Made by a program: the position numbers and the translations under genes | The notes under the pieces: model-generated | The model's input: only the letters and a program-made list of their open reading frames with translations | Told to the model about the DNA's origin: nothing | Databases searched by the model: none | Origin: Lotus japonicus | Taxonomy: Eukaryota; Streptophyta; Magnoliopsida; Fabales; Fabaceae | Length of the DNA stretch: 64,000 nucleotides | Assembly: GCF_012489685.1 (NCBI RefSeq) | Contig: NC_080042.1 | Location: forward strand, 21,094,150-21,158,149 | Direction of reading: 5' to 3' | Part shown: in pieces, positions 23,362 to 35,382 of the stretch | How positions within the stretch are numbered: position 1 is the stretch's first letter | Layout: each line of letters starts with the position of its first letter

Positions 23362-23514
23362 AAGCTTAAACTACAAGTATAAATACTCCTTTCCTCCATA
23401 CTTTTTTTTGCCGGTTTTCTAACCTTTACTTTTGCTTCTTATTTGGTTTAAGTAGATTCGGTCATTGACACTTCAAGCTTGATCAAAATCTCAAATGATG
23501 AATGCTCTTTCACT

Positions 23515-23809
23515 CAGGGCCGGTCCCGACATTTTGGAGGCCCTGGATTAATAATAAAAATGGACCCCTAAATTTTTTTTGGAGAAAGTTTAATAGGAAC
23601 ACTAAGCCAAAAAAAAGCCTTTTACAGCGCTTCGGACATCTCGCCGCTGTTAAATAGTATACAGCGGTACGAAGCGCTGTAAAAGATTGACTATTTACAA
23701 CGCTTTTTAAGTAAAAACGCTATAAAAAGTATTCGAATTTTTTTTGGGGCCCTTCTTTTTTGAGGCCCTGGGCTGTGGGCCTGCTTGCACAGGCCCAGGG
23801 TCGGCCCTG
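23515..23809. mobile_element. hAT-type MITE with perfect 8-bp target duplication
   Basis: It begins CAGGGCCGGTCCCGAC and ends GGGTCGGCCCTG. Both sides are flanked by CTTTCACT (23507-23514 and 23810-23817). The 8-bp duplication and CAGGG ends are diagnostic of the hAT superfamily. At 295 bp it has no coding capacity. Inside, ACAGCGCTTCG and CGAAGCGCTGT form a second inverted repeat. Confidence 0.92.
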
Positions 23810-24222
23810 CTTTCACTGTATCTTTTTTCTTTTTTTCTTTTATTTTATAATTCCTTTGTCTTTTGCCAATTTTTTAAAAAGTAAGTGGGTCTATCAACGC
23901 TTGAGCTTCTAATTTTGAATATCATAATTTGATTTTTGTTAATTTCAGGTTCAAACTGTGTGAGTGGAGAAGAGGATAAATGAGATTGTCCTGAGGGAAC
24001 AAGGAAAGCAAGACAAATGTGTAAAGAAATCATGATTTGTAAGTTAACTAATAAATTTGTATTTCTTCCCTTTAAAATGTAGTTTTATTTAAACATTCAT
24101 GCTTGGATTTACAAATTGCTATTTTTTCGGTGAGGACTCAACTTGCACCATTTTTTGGCATGGCTTTGACACACAAAAAGAAAAATTTGTGTTTGCAATT
24201 TAGTTTAAATAACTAAATTGAA

Positions 24223-24697
24223 GGAAGTCTTGCTTCCATAGCTGAACAACTTGGAAGACAAATTGAATTGACTAAGAAAATGCACGCTATGAAGGGTAGT
24301 TGCTGCAACCGTAATGATACGAGTGATGAGGATGACCAAGCTCCCAAATCATGATTTTTATCTTTACCTGATGTGGTATATGTTCATTTACTCTTCTTAC
24401 ACTTTTTTTATCCTTAAAAAAATAATAACAATGTCTTTCATCCATATATTCTTCTAATATTAACAAGACTTCGAGTTAAATATTTCAAGTGATTTATTCT
24501 TTTGGTGCTGGAAAAGAAGGAGGATATCCAACTCTAACAAAGACACATACATCTTTAGAAGTATGGACTCGAGAAAAATGAAAGAGACGGCGGTTGAAGA
24601 ACCTAACATTGCTCATCAAAGTTTTATAAATTCTTTGAAGAAGATTGAGAACTCTGGTGACTCAAAAAGTCTCTATATTGCAAAGCCTGTTATGTAA
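24223..24697 (+). pseudogene. Two short unassigned coding-like segments inside H1
   Basis: Segment 1 (24223-24354) reads GSLASIAEQLGRQIELTKKM and ends SDEDDQAPKS-stop. Segment 2 (24563-24697) reads MDSRKMKETAVEEPNIAHQS and ends after IAKPVM. Composition is more gene-like than the surroundings. I do not recognise either. They may be captured exon fragments or chance. Confidence 0.25.
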
Positions 24698-25561
24698 TGT
24701 AAGATATAAAAGTATGCTAGAAATTCAAAGCAACAAGAGCATCGATTTGAATTACTTTAAACCAATGTTAAATCTAGAAAAAGTTGTTATGAGTGTAATC
24801 CTTAGTATATTGTTTCTTTTTATTTACATTATTAGTAAATATAATTGTAAAAGTTGTACATATTAATATGTATTTATTAACATAATAGAAATTTAAGACT
24901 AAAATTGAAACACAGTAGGTCGAAGAATATTATTGCGAAGTTGATGGAAACTATTGGGCTATCCATGTCATTAGCTAATGAAGTGGAGGTTGGTTTTTTT
25001 TAGTGTTCTTTGTAACTTAATGTTAGTTTTGTCTCTGAGCCTTTTTGCATAGAAGAATTGAATAATTTGTCTTAAATTTATTATGATATGAGGTTGATAC
25101 ATTTAGGGACTAAATTATATATGTTTTGGGGGTTGGTATCCATTTCTATACATTTTTTCTTCGAATAAAGAAACTTATATTGTTTAATACTTTTATTTTT
25201 TTTAAGCAAAAAGTTAGTGGTTAATGTATTTATATCTATCTTTGGTGATTTTTTTTTTTCAAATTACCTTTGGTGATTGTTAGTGGACAATGTTTCTTTG
25301 CTTTCCCAATCTTTTTTATCGAGAGTTCAACAACCATGTGCATTGCACCACTATACTAGGTTGATTGACAACTCATGAGCTAAATAGAGTGAACTCTATT
25401 TTGTTCCAATTTTAAGTTTCAAATGGATAAAATGAATAACTAAATTGTTCTATTTTAATATTACAAAAAATAATAGCGGACCAAGAAATATTAATATGAA
25501 TAATGTTTTTGAATCTAATCACAAATTAATAAATCTGAGTCATTGAATATGAAACAACTAG

Positions 25562-27080
25562 TACTTTTGACCCGTGCAACGCACGGGGACGTTCATTTTT
25601 GATTATATCATAATTTTTTTAAAATATATATGTTATTTTTGTGCATTTACTTAAAGAAAGTTTATGAATTTAAAGAATAAAATTAATTTTAGATATAAAT
25701 AATATTAAATTGGAATTTTTTTTGCGAAGAACGTCCTTGATTTCGTTTGTAAGACAGTAGTAATTATATATATTTTTTGAAATTGTAATTATATTTACTA
25801 TGTTTTCTAACTCACTTATCCCCAATGTTGATTGGATGATGGGTTATTTAACTCAAACTTTCTCATGGGTCATTTAGACAACCCATTATTTTGTTTGTTA
25901 ATCTAAATGTTGCATTATTTAATTTAGTTTTTATATAATAATTTAAAATTTTATTGTAGAGAGAAGTAACACATATGAGCTAATAAAATACACCGAGTAT
26001 ATCCTCATAAATATTTTTTGCAAGTGAAATAATTACATTGACAATATAACTGAGAATTATAATTGCCATTATGAATTTCTTGAAATAAAATAAAAATAAA
26101 TAGGAAAAGGTCATAATTAGTTTCATTGGCTAAATTTTAATACAATAATTATATGGAGAATAATACTTACAATTGTAATTACCATAACACATTTCCTTAA
26201 AAAAACATTGAAGAACACGTAGGAGTATAATTTGATTAAATTGATTCATATGTTATTTTTATTTGTATATATAGATCCAAAGAACTTAATGATTAAACTT
26301 AATTCTTAATCTTGTCTCTTTTTTTTTCAAACCTATCTATTCTTACTATCACTCTCATGTGTACTGATTTATTGAAATATTTTTTCACCCTCAATACTGT
26401 CAAAACAACTTCTTTATATATAAATTCGGATATTTATAAAAAATTATAAAAAGAACTAAAATTATATTAAAGTGTATTTTTCTTCTAACAATTCAATTAT
26501 TAACTTTCTTTTAAATAAAATCTTCATTCTCGCATGTTAAGTTTTTAACTCATAAATTTTATATTAAATAAATTATACATATATCAATCATGTTCAATTA
26601 TTAACTTACTCACCGTAAAAAAAAAAAACCCTTATTCTAAAATAAAGTGTATTTTGTTAGCTATTTTTCAAAAAAATAAAATTTGTTAGCTATCTTCTGA
26701 TTAAAACATTGAGTTTGTGATTAATGTTTCTTATAGTGTGTCATAGAGCAAGTTGCAGTAGTAAAATCAATGATTCCTGCGCTCAATGTTAAATGAATCA
26801 TATATAAATTTTTTAATTAACAACTAAAGAGTTTTAAACATACTCATTAATTTCTCAGTTACTCAATAAGAACATAAATTGGTATTTAAATATTTAACTT
26901 CAGTTTCAATATATCTTAATCTTCCCAGTTACAGTTTCTAAAGCATTAAACCTTTTTTTACTATGCTAATATGCTTTGATTGTAAAATAGCCGTTTGAAG
27001 CACAAATTAAAATACCGAAGGATCAAACGAAAAACTGAATTTTTTTTAAAAGCGAAAAACTGAAATTGAAATCAATAGAT
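25562..27080. other. AT-rich interior of H2
   Basis: About 1.5 kb of very AT-rich sequence with no ORF above background and no recognisable repeat. It is the 3' part of H2. Confidence 0.4.
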
Positions 27081-27089
27081 ATTGAAAGA

Positions 27090-27617
27090 GGGTGGGGATC
27101 CTCTCAAGTGGGAAAAAACTTGAGGAAATAATGTGTGTAGATCTCAACCCTTCATTTCTTTTAAAATAGATCAAAGGCTAAAACTAAAAGAAGATTAAAT
27201 AGTGTTTTTTATGTGTGATGTACCCAATTATTTTCTAAAAATGGTAGTCAGAAACTCAAAATACATGAGTATGAGGACCGGGTAATGGGTACAGAAACTC
27301 ACAAAGAAATGATGGCCAATAATATTTGTTGGTTCCAGAAAAAAAATAAAAGTAAGTATCCACTATCCAGAAAAGAAAAGAGTAAATTTTTGGAAAGCTT
27401 AACACTATTTCCACACTACACGAAAATGAAATGGAGTATGAGGACCGGGTAATGGGTACAGAAACTCACAAAGAAATGATTGGATACATCACATATAAAA
27501 GACACTATTTAATTTTTTCTTAGTTTTAACCTTTGATCTGTTTTAAAAGAAATGAATGGTTAAGATCTACACACATTATTTCCTCAAGTTTTTCCCCACT
27601 TGAGAGAATCCTCACCC
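27090..27617. mobile_element. Mutator-type MITE (fold-back) with perfect 9-bp target duplication
   Basis: The ends GGGTGGGGATCC and GGATTC/CTCACCC lie in terminal inverted repeats of roughly 190 bp, containing for example AACTTGAGGAAATAATGTGT on one arm and its complement on the other. ATTGAAAGA flanks both sides (27081-27089, 27618-27626). A 9-bp duplication and long inverted repeats fit the Mutator superfamily. A 44-bp direct repeat starting GTATGAGGACCGGG occurs near 27269 and again near 27436. Confidence 0.88.
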
Positions 27618-27689
27618 ATTGAAAGATTCAAATTATGACCATTAAAGAAAAATAAAATTATGTTAAAGTGTAATTCTTCTTAAAATAAT

Positions 27690-27850
27690 TTAAGGGGGAC
27701 ATAATAGTAAGTTCACTTCATCCCTTAACCATTATGAGATTGGGAGTTCGATCCTCGCTCGTGGAAATAAAGTGCATATTGTGATCAACTATTTACCACC
27801 ACGGCAAAGGAATAGTCATTATAGTCAAGGGTAGATATTCTTGACTCACC
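27690..27850 (+). mobile_element. tRNA-derived SINE-like element
   Basis: A B-box-like GGGAGTTCGATCCTCG (27742-27757) follows an A-box-like ACATAATAGTAAGTTCAC at about 27700. The downstream body (GGAAATAAAGTGCATATTG) is characteristic of plant SINE consensus-type sequence. No clear target duplication. Confidence 0.5.
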
Positions 27851-28961
27851 AAAAAAACTTATACTCCTAAGTAAAATATTTATTCTCTTTATTAAGTTTC
27901 AACTTTTATAATTTATATTATAAAAAATATTTGTAAATATGAATGTGTTTTTTATCCCCATATGTCATATTTTCACTATTAGCTAGGTTATTATATCATA
28001 TTTATAATAAACTAAAATAATGTGCAAGTGTGTTTTTTCTTCTAATAATTAAAAATTAAAAAATTAAAATATCTATCTACTCTTAAATAAAATGTTCATT
28101 GTCTGGCATTAAGTTTTACTTTATAAATTTTATATTAAAAAATCATATATAAATTATTAATGTGTTTTCATCATAATACTCGATGATCTCATTACTGGAC
28201 CAACTCCCAGGTCCCATGAGATAATGCCAATCTACAAGCACAAAACATGTGGAGCTACCAAACTCATCCACCTCATACTATGAAAACCAACATAATGCAG
28301 GACAATGCTTATCATGACAGATTTAATTAACGAAAAATTGGAGTCTTGACATATGATTAAGATATTTTTCATTTATTCAAACAATGCAGCTCTTGTAATC
28401 AACAGCATCTGAAAGACATTCTCCATCTTAACTTTTGATCGGTTCTCTCCAACATCAACCCAAAGTGAAAATGAAAAAATGTGACCTGATCTATGCAGAA
28501 GCACTACACATTAATCGGGCTGCCCTGATCCTTTGAATTTCTTCCTCTTTCCTCGAAAGATCGTTTTACAATCTCTTAGGATTCAATCCCCAAATAATGG
28601 ATGCAACAGCACTTCATACACCTTGTACTTGTAGCACAACAACGCAGCTTTGATTCCAAATAATTTTGTGAAAGGAGCCTACTTTGGTTTTTCTACATTT
28701 GAAATATCTCCTATACCACCAAGAAATCATTACCCCATCTTATAATTGCATTTGCAGATTAGGTGCAGATAATAGAGACTTAGAAGCTACCCCCCTTCAC
28801 CATTTTTATTCACTGCTTCATCCGCTTACTCCATAACTACTAACCCCAACCATATACAACTCGTATCAACATAAAGTCCCTCAAATTAATTTCTCATATG
28901 TTAAGAAGGACGATGTGGAAGACGTGGAGCTTCATGGAAGGATCCAACATGTGAGTCAAAT
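27851..28961. other. Interior of H2, possible UTR-like sequence
   Basis: AT-rich to 28150, then higher-complexity sequence (28150-28961) directly 3' (minus sense) of the exon at 29986-30184. It would have been its 3' untranslated region before the LTR inserted. No ORF is supported. Confidence 0.35.
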
Positions 28962-29985
28962 TGTAAGGCCCGAGTTTTTAAGTTTATGCTAAGTGAATAA
29001 ACTTCTTATTCACGATTAGGATTGATCCGTTTGATGTCCATCCGTTTCCGGAATGCATTTAGTTAACTGGGTTAACCGTCATTTGCATATCATGCAACAT
29101 GCATACTAATTTAGTTGGCGAATGTGATTGTTATTTGTTAATCCTATTTGGAACATGCTAAATGTTATTATTGTTGTTTATGTTATTGTGGAATGTGCAA
29201 CCCTAGGATGTTATCCCTAGCTATAAGCCTAAGTGGCTATTTCCTTATCTATATCTATCGGTGGTATTATTTATATAATTCTTTGGAGTTGACCCTCGCG
29301 TCTTCTGTGTGTGCTTTGGCGGACAAACGCCCATTGTCAGATGTCTTTGGCGGGCTAGTTCAAGATGGTTCACCCTTCGGGGGAAACTAGGTTGGGATGC
29401 TGGAACAGGAGCGCGTCGCGGTAGCGAGAGGATGACGGATGGTGTACATAGACTAGGTCGTCCTGGATTTCGAATTCGGACGACGATCATGCTAGCATGT
29501 AGGTTTTAGTGCTGGTGTGAGCTCCTCAAGATGGGATTAGTGTAGGAGTAGAGTCTTAGCTCTGAACATCATTTGTTTCTTTTGGGACAGGGTAGCTTCC
29601 CACCTATAGCTTTTTGTGTGGTTTCTATACAGGAATCACAGAGAGTTGGTTGGACTTAGGAGGTCTTGCTTCAGGCCGATGGGCCAGCTGATTCTCAGTT
29701 TTGAGGGATGGTGTTGCGGACACTTCACCTTTACTTTCAGTCTGCACATATTGCCTTCGGGCGCTACACTTTTCTTTCCGTCACTGGAGGTTACTCGTGA
29801 CGAGGTTGTTACTTACAGCGGAGGCTGTATTATATATTGTACATTAGTTCTGTTGCTTGTCGCTTTTGGGTTTGATTTAATTCAGTCTTGTCTTAGTTAT
29901 TATCGAAAAAAAAAATATTCACGTTTTTCCGCATTAAGTTTACTTTGGGTTACTAAAGTGACGCCACCGAAATCGGGGTGTTACA
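28962..29985. mobile_element. Solo LTR, 1024 bp, with 5-bp target duplication
   Basis: The ends TGTAAGGCCCGAG and CGGGGTGTTACA are flanked by CAAAT on both sides (28957-28961, 29986-29990). No internal region, primer-binding site or pol is present. The TGTAA...TTACA ends with C/G-rich subtermini are common in gypsy chromovirus LTRs. ORFs inside it are not genes. Confidence 0.9.
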
Positions 29986-30184
29986 CAAATGCCCAAACAT
30001 TTCCCATCACAAACCACATGCTGGCAAATAAAATATCCATTGAACTTCATTTGTTCATCGAAACGTGAGCTTCTGTACGCACAGTTTTCTTCATTGTTAC
30101 TTTGCTGCTCTATATCAGTAAAGCCAAGAGCACCCCCCAAGTCATATGAAGTTGATGGGAGAAACCGCAAAGTAGCAGCAGGTT
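29986..30184 (-). pseudogene. C-terminal coding fragment of an unidentified gene, interrupted at its stop by the solo LTR
   Basis: The open frame reads RFLPSTSYDLGGALGFTDIE and ends HVVCDGKCLGI. Its composition is typical of real protein. Removing the LTR and one target copy restores TGA directly after KCLGI. With the LTR the frame runs on into it. Another exon-like piece (IELEKLEKLKEFKLQTDY, 30841-30787, between TTTCAG and a GTTAGC donor) lies upstream in the same orientation. I do not recognise the gene. It is probably a fragment carried by H2. Confidence 0.45.
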
Positions 30185-32940
30185 AAGAACACATCCAATG
30201 TCACAACTCATAACCTCATAGGCCAAATAGGCTTCTCATTTTTTGAAATGGCCAGAGTGAATGTTGTGCTAGTTATTCAGTAAGCCTCCAGCCTAGTCCT
30301 CAGCTTCAACAGATACTATTCAGACCCCGTTTAGATTTCTGAATGAGCATCATCTATTGTTGGACAAATTGCTGATGTTGCACTTCTTAAAAAAGATGAG
30401 AATAAACCTGTAAATTGTTTTGTAGCCAAAATTACATGACAACCTTCATAAAAGCTATAGGAAAATTTGGAACGTTGTATGAAATATTCATGTACTTTAG
30501 CTATGTGGTTTTGGACCAAAACCACATTGGAACTGCAGTTAAGAACAAATATTCATGAACACCCAAGTTTCAGTGAGGTTTATAAAACAAAGAAGGAAAA
30601 AATTGAATCATTGAAAAAGATTTCTTGTTTTACCTCACTTCATTTGTCTTTGCACCATAAGATGTAAGGTGCTGAAGGCCTTTTTCCTCAGAGCACATGT
30701 TCTTCTTCTTCCCCTTCTTAGAATATTTGGTTCATCATAGTAAAAACATCATAAAAAATGATAATAACCAAGGCGGAGTTCAGCTAACCATAGTCAGTTT
30801 GAAGTTTGAACTCCTTCAGCTTCTCTAATTTTTCCAGCTCAATCTGAAACAGATACATAAGCCATGCCAATGTCATTGATAAGTATATAACAATTAGTTC
30901 CTTGGGTATCACATTGTGGATAGGTACCTGACAAAAAAAAACCACATTGCATACCTTAAGCATAGAGATATAACCATAAACCTCGACAGAAGTAGAAGAC
31001 TCAACTCCCCCATAAAACAAATACGAAACTTTAAAATCAATGAGGCTAAAATGCTGAAAATTACACTCACATGTACAATTTCATTTTTCAAATTCAAGCA
31101 ATCAAAATTTAATCACCTTGTAAACATTAAACTTCCTAGAGAATCAGAAAACACAATCTTCTCAATGTGGCATGAAGTATGGCTACACATGATCCTGGAG
31201 AAGGAAGGAGGGAGGAGAAGATTGAGATCACAGAGTGAGTCCTCTGTCCTCATCTTTGATAACCCCCCTTTCTCCGCTGCTTGCACCCTACCATGGATGA
31301 CCCATCTTCTCAATTTCCCCTTGTTTTGAAATCAAAACCATAGATTTAGCACCCAAGATTATTATAATCTAATTGAAATCATAATAAACAAAAGGGTGAG
31401 GTTATGCTTCACCATATTGCCAAATGAATAGGATACTTCTAATGAACCGAAATCAACCGTGAATACAAAAAAAGGAAGAACAGTAATAAGAATTTTAAAA
31501 AGAGAAAAGAAAAACCTTTGATTGGATCAATGGAAATCGGCTGGAGGATGATCGAGGAAAGAGTAATCGAGAAAATTTCATCAGTTGTTGTCCTCTAAAA
31601 AATCCATTTGCGAGTTCCACTTTAACCAAACCACCCTAATAGTCATAGGATATATTCTGTATACAAAATAGTAAAATGATGATTAGCAAAAACCACAATA
31701 GCTACATCAAAAGCTAAAGAAGCAGCAAGTTGAAGACTAACTTTGATGTCAAGCCATAAATTTAATAAATACTAAATTTGCCTCTTTCAAAAACTAAATT
31801 TGAAGCATATTAGATTATCCAGAAGAGAAGAAACAATAAAAGTGAACTTGGTCTACTCCAAATCTCTAAAGAACATCTAATCATATTGATTAAAATCAAC
31901 AAAACAGCAACGTGGAAAATCTGTAAAAGACTAAAAACACTATGTTTTTCCTTTTATAAATATTAATAGAACAAAAGCTTACAACAAAAAAGTAACATCC
32001 AAGTATAATAGAGTTTCAGAATTGGGTACATGAGAAAATATGAATCCAATCACAAAACACCAAATTCCATGAAAATATCTGTCATGACATATCACAAAAT
32101 CAATAAAGCAACAACCAAACTAAAAATTGAAGGGACCAAAAGGAAGAATCAACTTGAACTACCACCGCAATGAACAATCAGCAATATCAATTGCCATAAC
32201 AAATGTAATGGATTGATCACACCCCTCCTCCACTCGCGGAGTGTGCGCTCACCCCAGCCATGAAATCCCCATTTCCATTGATCCCTCTTCCTCTTCTGCT
32301 GAGAATATAAAGCGAAGCGATTGAAAATTAAAAGGAAGGCTGTGTTTTCCAGATAATTAACCTAGTTAGATAGCCGTTTTCAAAACAGAAATTCAAGAGA
32401 AGACTGTGTTTTCCAGATTTTACTAATTCTGAATTAAGGCATCGAGTATGAGTACCTGGGAAGTGCTTGACATCGGAGCTTGTTGATGTGGTCGCAGAGC
32501 TTCATCAGATAAGGACGTCACATTCGCTTGTTTGCCTTGGTTGCTGCTCACGTTCTCGAATCAGGAGTTCCAGAGCAACAATGGACTCTGCCATCCTCCC
32601 TCTTGCTATCGTTCCTGCCATCGTCTCGATCTTTTCTTTCTTCGATTCTTTTCCCTATTTCTGGTGTGTGTGCGGCCCCATATTTGTCTAATGAGAAACC
32701 GAGCAATTACAAAGGAAACTATGGGAAAACAAAACGGAAAAAACAAAAAAGAAACGTAAGAAAGAAAGGGGAAAGGGCTGAAGGAAAATGGGATTGAGAT
32801 GTACGGCTGTGATCGATTATTTAGGAAATAATTTCTACTTTTACTAAAATGTCCATGCTAAAAGTTAGATTGTTGTGCATTGAATTGTTGAACGACTTAT
32901 TTGCCCTCAAAGGCTGCAAAACTTTGCTTTTATATATAGT
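30185..32940. other. 5' part of H2, probable captured gene pieces
   Basis: It holds the exon-like piece at 30787-30841 (minus) and a possible first exon or upstream ORF on the minus strand (32615-32493, MAGTIARGRMAESIVALELL...). No continuous gene model can be built. Moderate complexity suggests host-gene sequence, not transposon sequence. Confidence 0.3.
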
Positions 32941-32952
32941 ATAGATAGAAGT

Positions 32953-32987
<35 letters not shown>

Positions 32988-33051
32988 TCATTTACATGAA
33001 ATTTGGGTGAAGCTTGCAAGTGGATAGTAAAGGAGCATCTATCTATCTATA

Positions 33052-33101
<50 letters not shown>

Positions 33102-33105
33102 AAGC
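32941..33105. repeat. Inverted tetranucleotide microsatellite, (GATA)n then (TATC)n
   Basis: About eleven GATA units (32941-32987) are followed, after a roughly 45-base spacer, by a longer TATC run (33035-33102). The two arms are complementary and could pair. They sit exactly between the proposed 5' ends of H2 and H3. Confidence 0.9.
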
Positions 33106-33670
33106 TGGGTTTCAATATATTTTGCTGTAAAAAAAAATCTGGGTTTCAATCCTTTTTATGTTAATATCTCTTTTTACATAATAAGAAATTCCATTTATTA
33201 TGTCACAAAAAAAATCCGTATTTGTTTAATTTTTTGAATGTTAGACATGTGTTTTGCAATTGTTTCAAATTTATGATTGTAAAAGAAAACTGAAAATTAA
33301 AATTGTAATTAAATTAGCCCACAATAATTATGGTGAGTCATGGTTTTATGTTGGGACAAAAAAGTAGGATGGTTTTTTTTTCTTGAAGGGAAAATAGAAG
33401 ACTTTGGGGGTGCTATGTGCCGTAAGTTTGTAGAAGAAAACCTTCTCTTCTCTTGACACATCATCCCTTATAATTGTGAAAACTGTGTCCAGCTAAGCAA
33501 TTTGTCTGACGTGTCATGCTCTCCCCATTTCTAAATCCATCGTTCGAAAGCCTGACGGTTCTCTTCTTCTCTAGGCCCATCAATGTCGCAAGCCTTGTGA
33601 GAGGGAGTGAACCCAATCGATCCTCATCAATCCTCCGCCTCCCTGCGTCCCTTCGCCGCAAATCCCAACG

Positions 33671-33832
33671 ATGACAGCACAAACCCCGTTCTTCCTCAGC
33701 CAATTGTCTGCCCGCTACCCAGCTTTGAAGCTTCGCCATACTCGCTTAATCTCAACGCCCCTCCCTTGTGATGCAATCGACGAGCTCATGCACCCAGTGA
33801 TGCCTACACGGACGTTGATCACGATATATTGA
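33671..33832 (+). pseudogene. Possible captured first exon, 53 aa, unidentified
   Basis: MTAQTPFFLSQLSARYPALK begins at 33671, in locally GC-richer, leader-like sequence (33480-33880). It ends in TGA at 33832, shortly before a good donor (GAAG|GTTAGC, 33861). Composition resembles an N-terminal exon, perhaps a targeting peptide. No family assignment. Confidence 0.3.
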
Positions 33833-34534
33833 TTACTTACAGATCTTACGAGGGAGCCGAAGGTTAGCATTCTCCCCCTTCCCCTTCAATTCTATCTTCT
33901 CAAATCTTATCCCTTTAGCCTCTCACATGAACTTCCTCTAATCTCTTTCTATATTTTTTTTCTGTTTCAGGTTGTCGCAAAATCACAACAATTCACAGCG
34001 TGCTCAAGACTTAGCTAACGTAAGATTTATCTCTTCCTCTTTGTGCAAAATTGTTCTGCTACTCTATTGATTAACCATTTAAGAAAAGCATACCAATGGT
34101 ACAATCTACATGTATGATGAAATTATGTCGCCTACTCACAGTTTGCTACCTAATGGGCTTTGTTCTGTTTTACTTATATTCGATGTGGATTCAGAAATTG
34201 AAAAACAATCTAAATTGAGTGCTTTCTTTGAACAATATTCTTGATTTAAACATCAAGATATGAATTTGTCTGGAACATAGTGGAACCCATTTTGAACCAA
34301 AGTTATGATTAGAGACAAAAGAAAACTTGAGAACATCTATCAGTAGCCATGATGACTCTGATAAGAAACCTATTTCAAAAGTTCAGAAAAACAGGAAAAA
34401 TGGTTCTGGCATAACTATATAAATAGGAAAGAGCAACTGCACATCCAGTTAAGAGACCTCTAGAAAATATTCATTCTCAAAATCTTCAGTGAAGAATCCA
34501 AAGGTTTTAGACTCAGCATCATCTATCAGAGTAA

Positions 34535-34723
34535 GCAATTCTCTGGAAAAGTGAGCTGAAGTTAGATGATGGTGACATTTCTATTTCCCAGAGAGTGAAG
34601 AAGCCAGTCATATCAGCTGATAAATTAATATTCACAAAGAAAACCGTGAAAAAGGTTACTGAACATGATAAGTATGGCTCAATAGCATATAAGAAACAAG
34701 CCAAGATCAAGTCGAAAAAGTAG
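34535..34723 (+). pseudogene. C-terminal coding fragment, Lys-rich, unidentified
   Basis: An open frame of 62 codons with DDGDISISQRVKKPVISADK, then FTKKTVKKVTEHDKYGSIAY and a basic tail ending KIKSKK-stop. The codon pattern looks like genuine protein. Upstream the frame closes at 34533 while a neighbouring frame (KVLDSASSIRVSN) is open, so an indel or lost splice site is likely. It is probably a gene fragment carried by H3. Confidence 0.4.
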
Positions 34724-35382
34724 CTTTGGCGATGGGCAGAATAATATGGACTATATTGGTTCTCACTGGTGTCATTTTTCCTTCTCCTTACTAGCCCCAT
34801 GGGGTAAATATGCTCTTTGAAGGGAAATCAGTTGGTGTGGCTAATGAGCAAGAGGAGGCAAGATTCTACATATGCAAACTATGCTCTTAAGATTTTGGTC
34901 TCTTATTCCTTTCTTTAATGAATTGCAGTCATTTAAGTACTTTTATGCAAAAATTTCACAACTTTTAAAGTCTATTTGTTCTGCGTTTTTAACAGTATTG
35001 TGAGCTTCAAATAAATTTTTGCAGGTTGCTACAATGTTTGTGGCCATGTCATACAAGGATTAGTTCAAAATTTTGCAGATTAGTTCAAGGAATATTTCTG
35101 GAGGGATTGGTGAAAGTTGTTAAGTATAAATGATAAATCATGTAATTCAGAACTTAAGGTTGTGAATTCACCCTGATCTATGAGCTTTTGGAGAACAAAC
35201 CAGGTCAATTTATGAAGTTCATGGCTAATTATACAAATTTCCCCTTTGTGTTTGTAACTTTATTTTTATCGATTTTGTTTGTATATCCATACATATGTGT
35301 GTATGTTTATTAGAGTTCCAATTAGGCAGGCTAACACTAGAAGGGGAAGTAAAAATCATGCAGAGGCCCAACCTATGTGGGG

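Larger units (their letters stand above)
23016..25359 (+). mobile_element. Helitron-like element H1
   Basis: The left end TCTTCTATAAATATAATAAAGG, after an A, resembles the TC...TATAAA 5' ends of plant Helitrons. The next 80 bases align by eye with the left end of the unit at 32945 (minus). The right end has a small hairpin (GTGCATTGCAC, 25338-25348) and CTAG at 25356-25359. The base after CTAG is G, not the usual T. No Rep/helicase coding is present, so it would be non-autonomous. It contains the hAT MITE and two short ORF remnants. Confidence 0.5.
25558..32945 (-). mobile_element. Helitron-like element H2
   Basis: On the minus strand the 5' end is TCTATACTATATATAAAAGC (32945, preceded by A). 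The 3' end has a strong hairpin, CCCGTGCGTTGCACGGG, then TCAAAAGTA and CTAG (25561-25558, followed by T). The A|TC...CTAG|T junctions fit Helitron insertion between A and T. The 7.4 kb interior has no RepHel gene but holds exon-like fragments on the same strand and later insertions (Mutator MITE, SINE, solo LTR). Joining the two ends into one element is an inference. Confidence 0.55.

Noticed and set aside
29148..30068. Several 66- to 150-codon ORFs
   Set aside because: They lie within or across the solo LTR at 28962-29985.
32941..33105. CRISPR-like regular repeats
   Set aside because: Simple tetranucleotide microsatellite in a plant genome, with no spacers.
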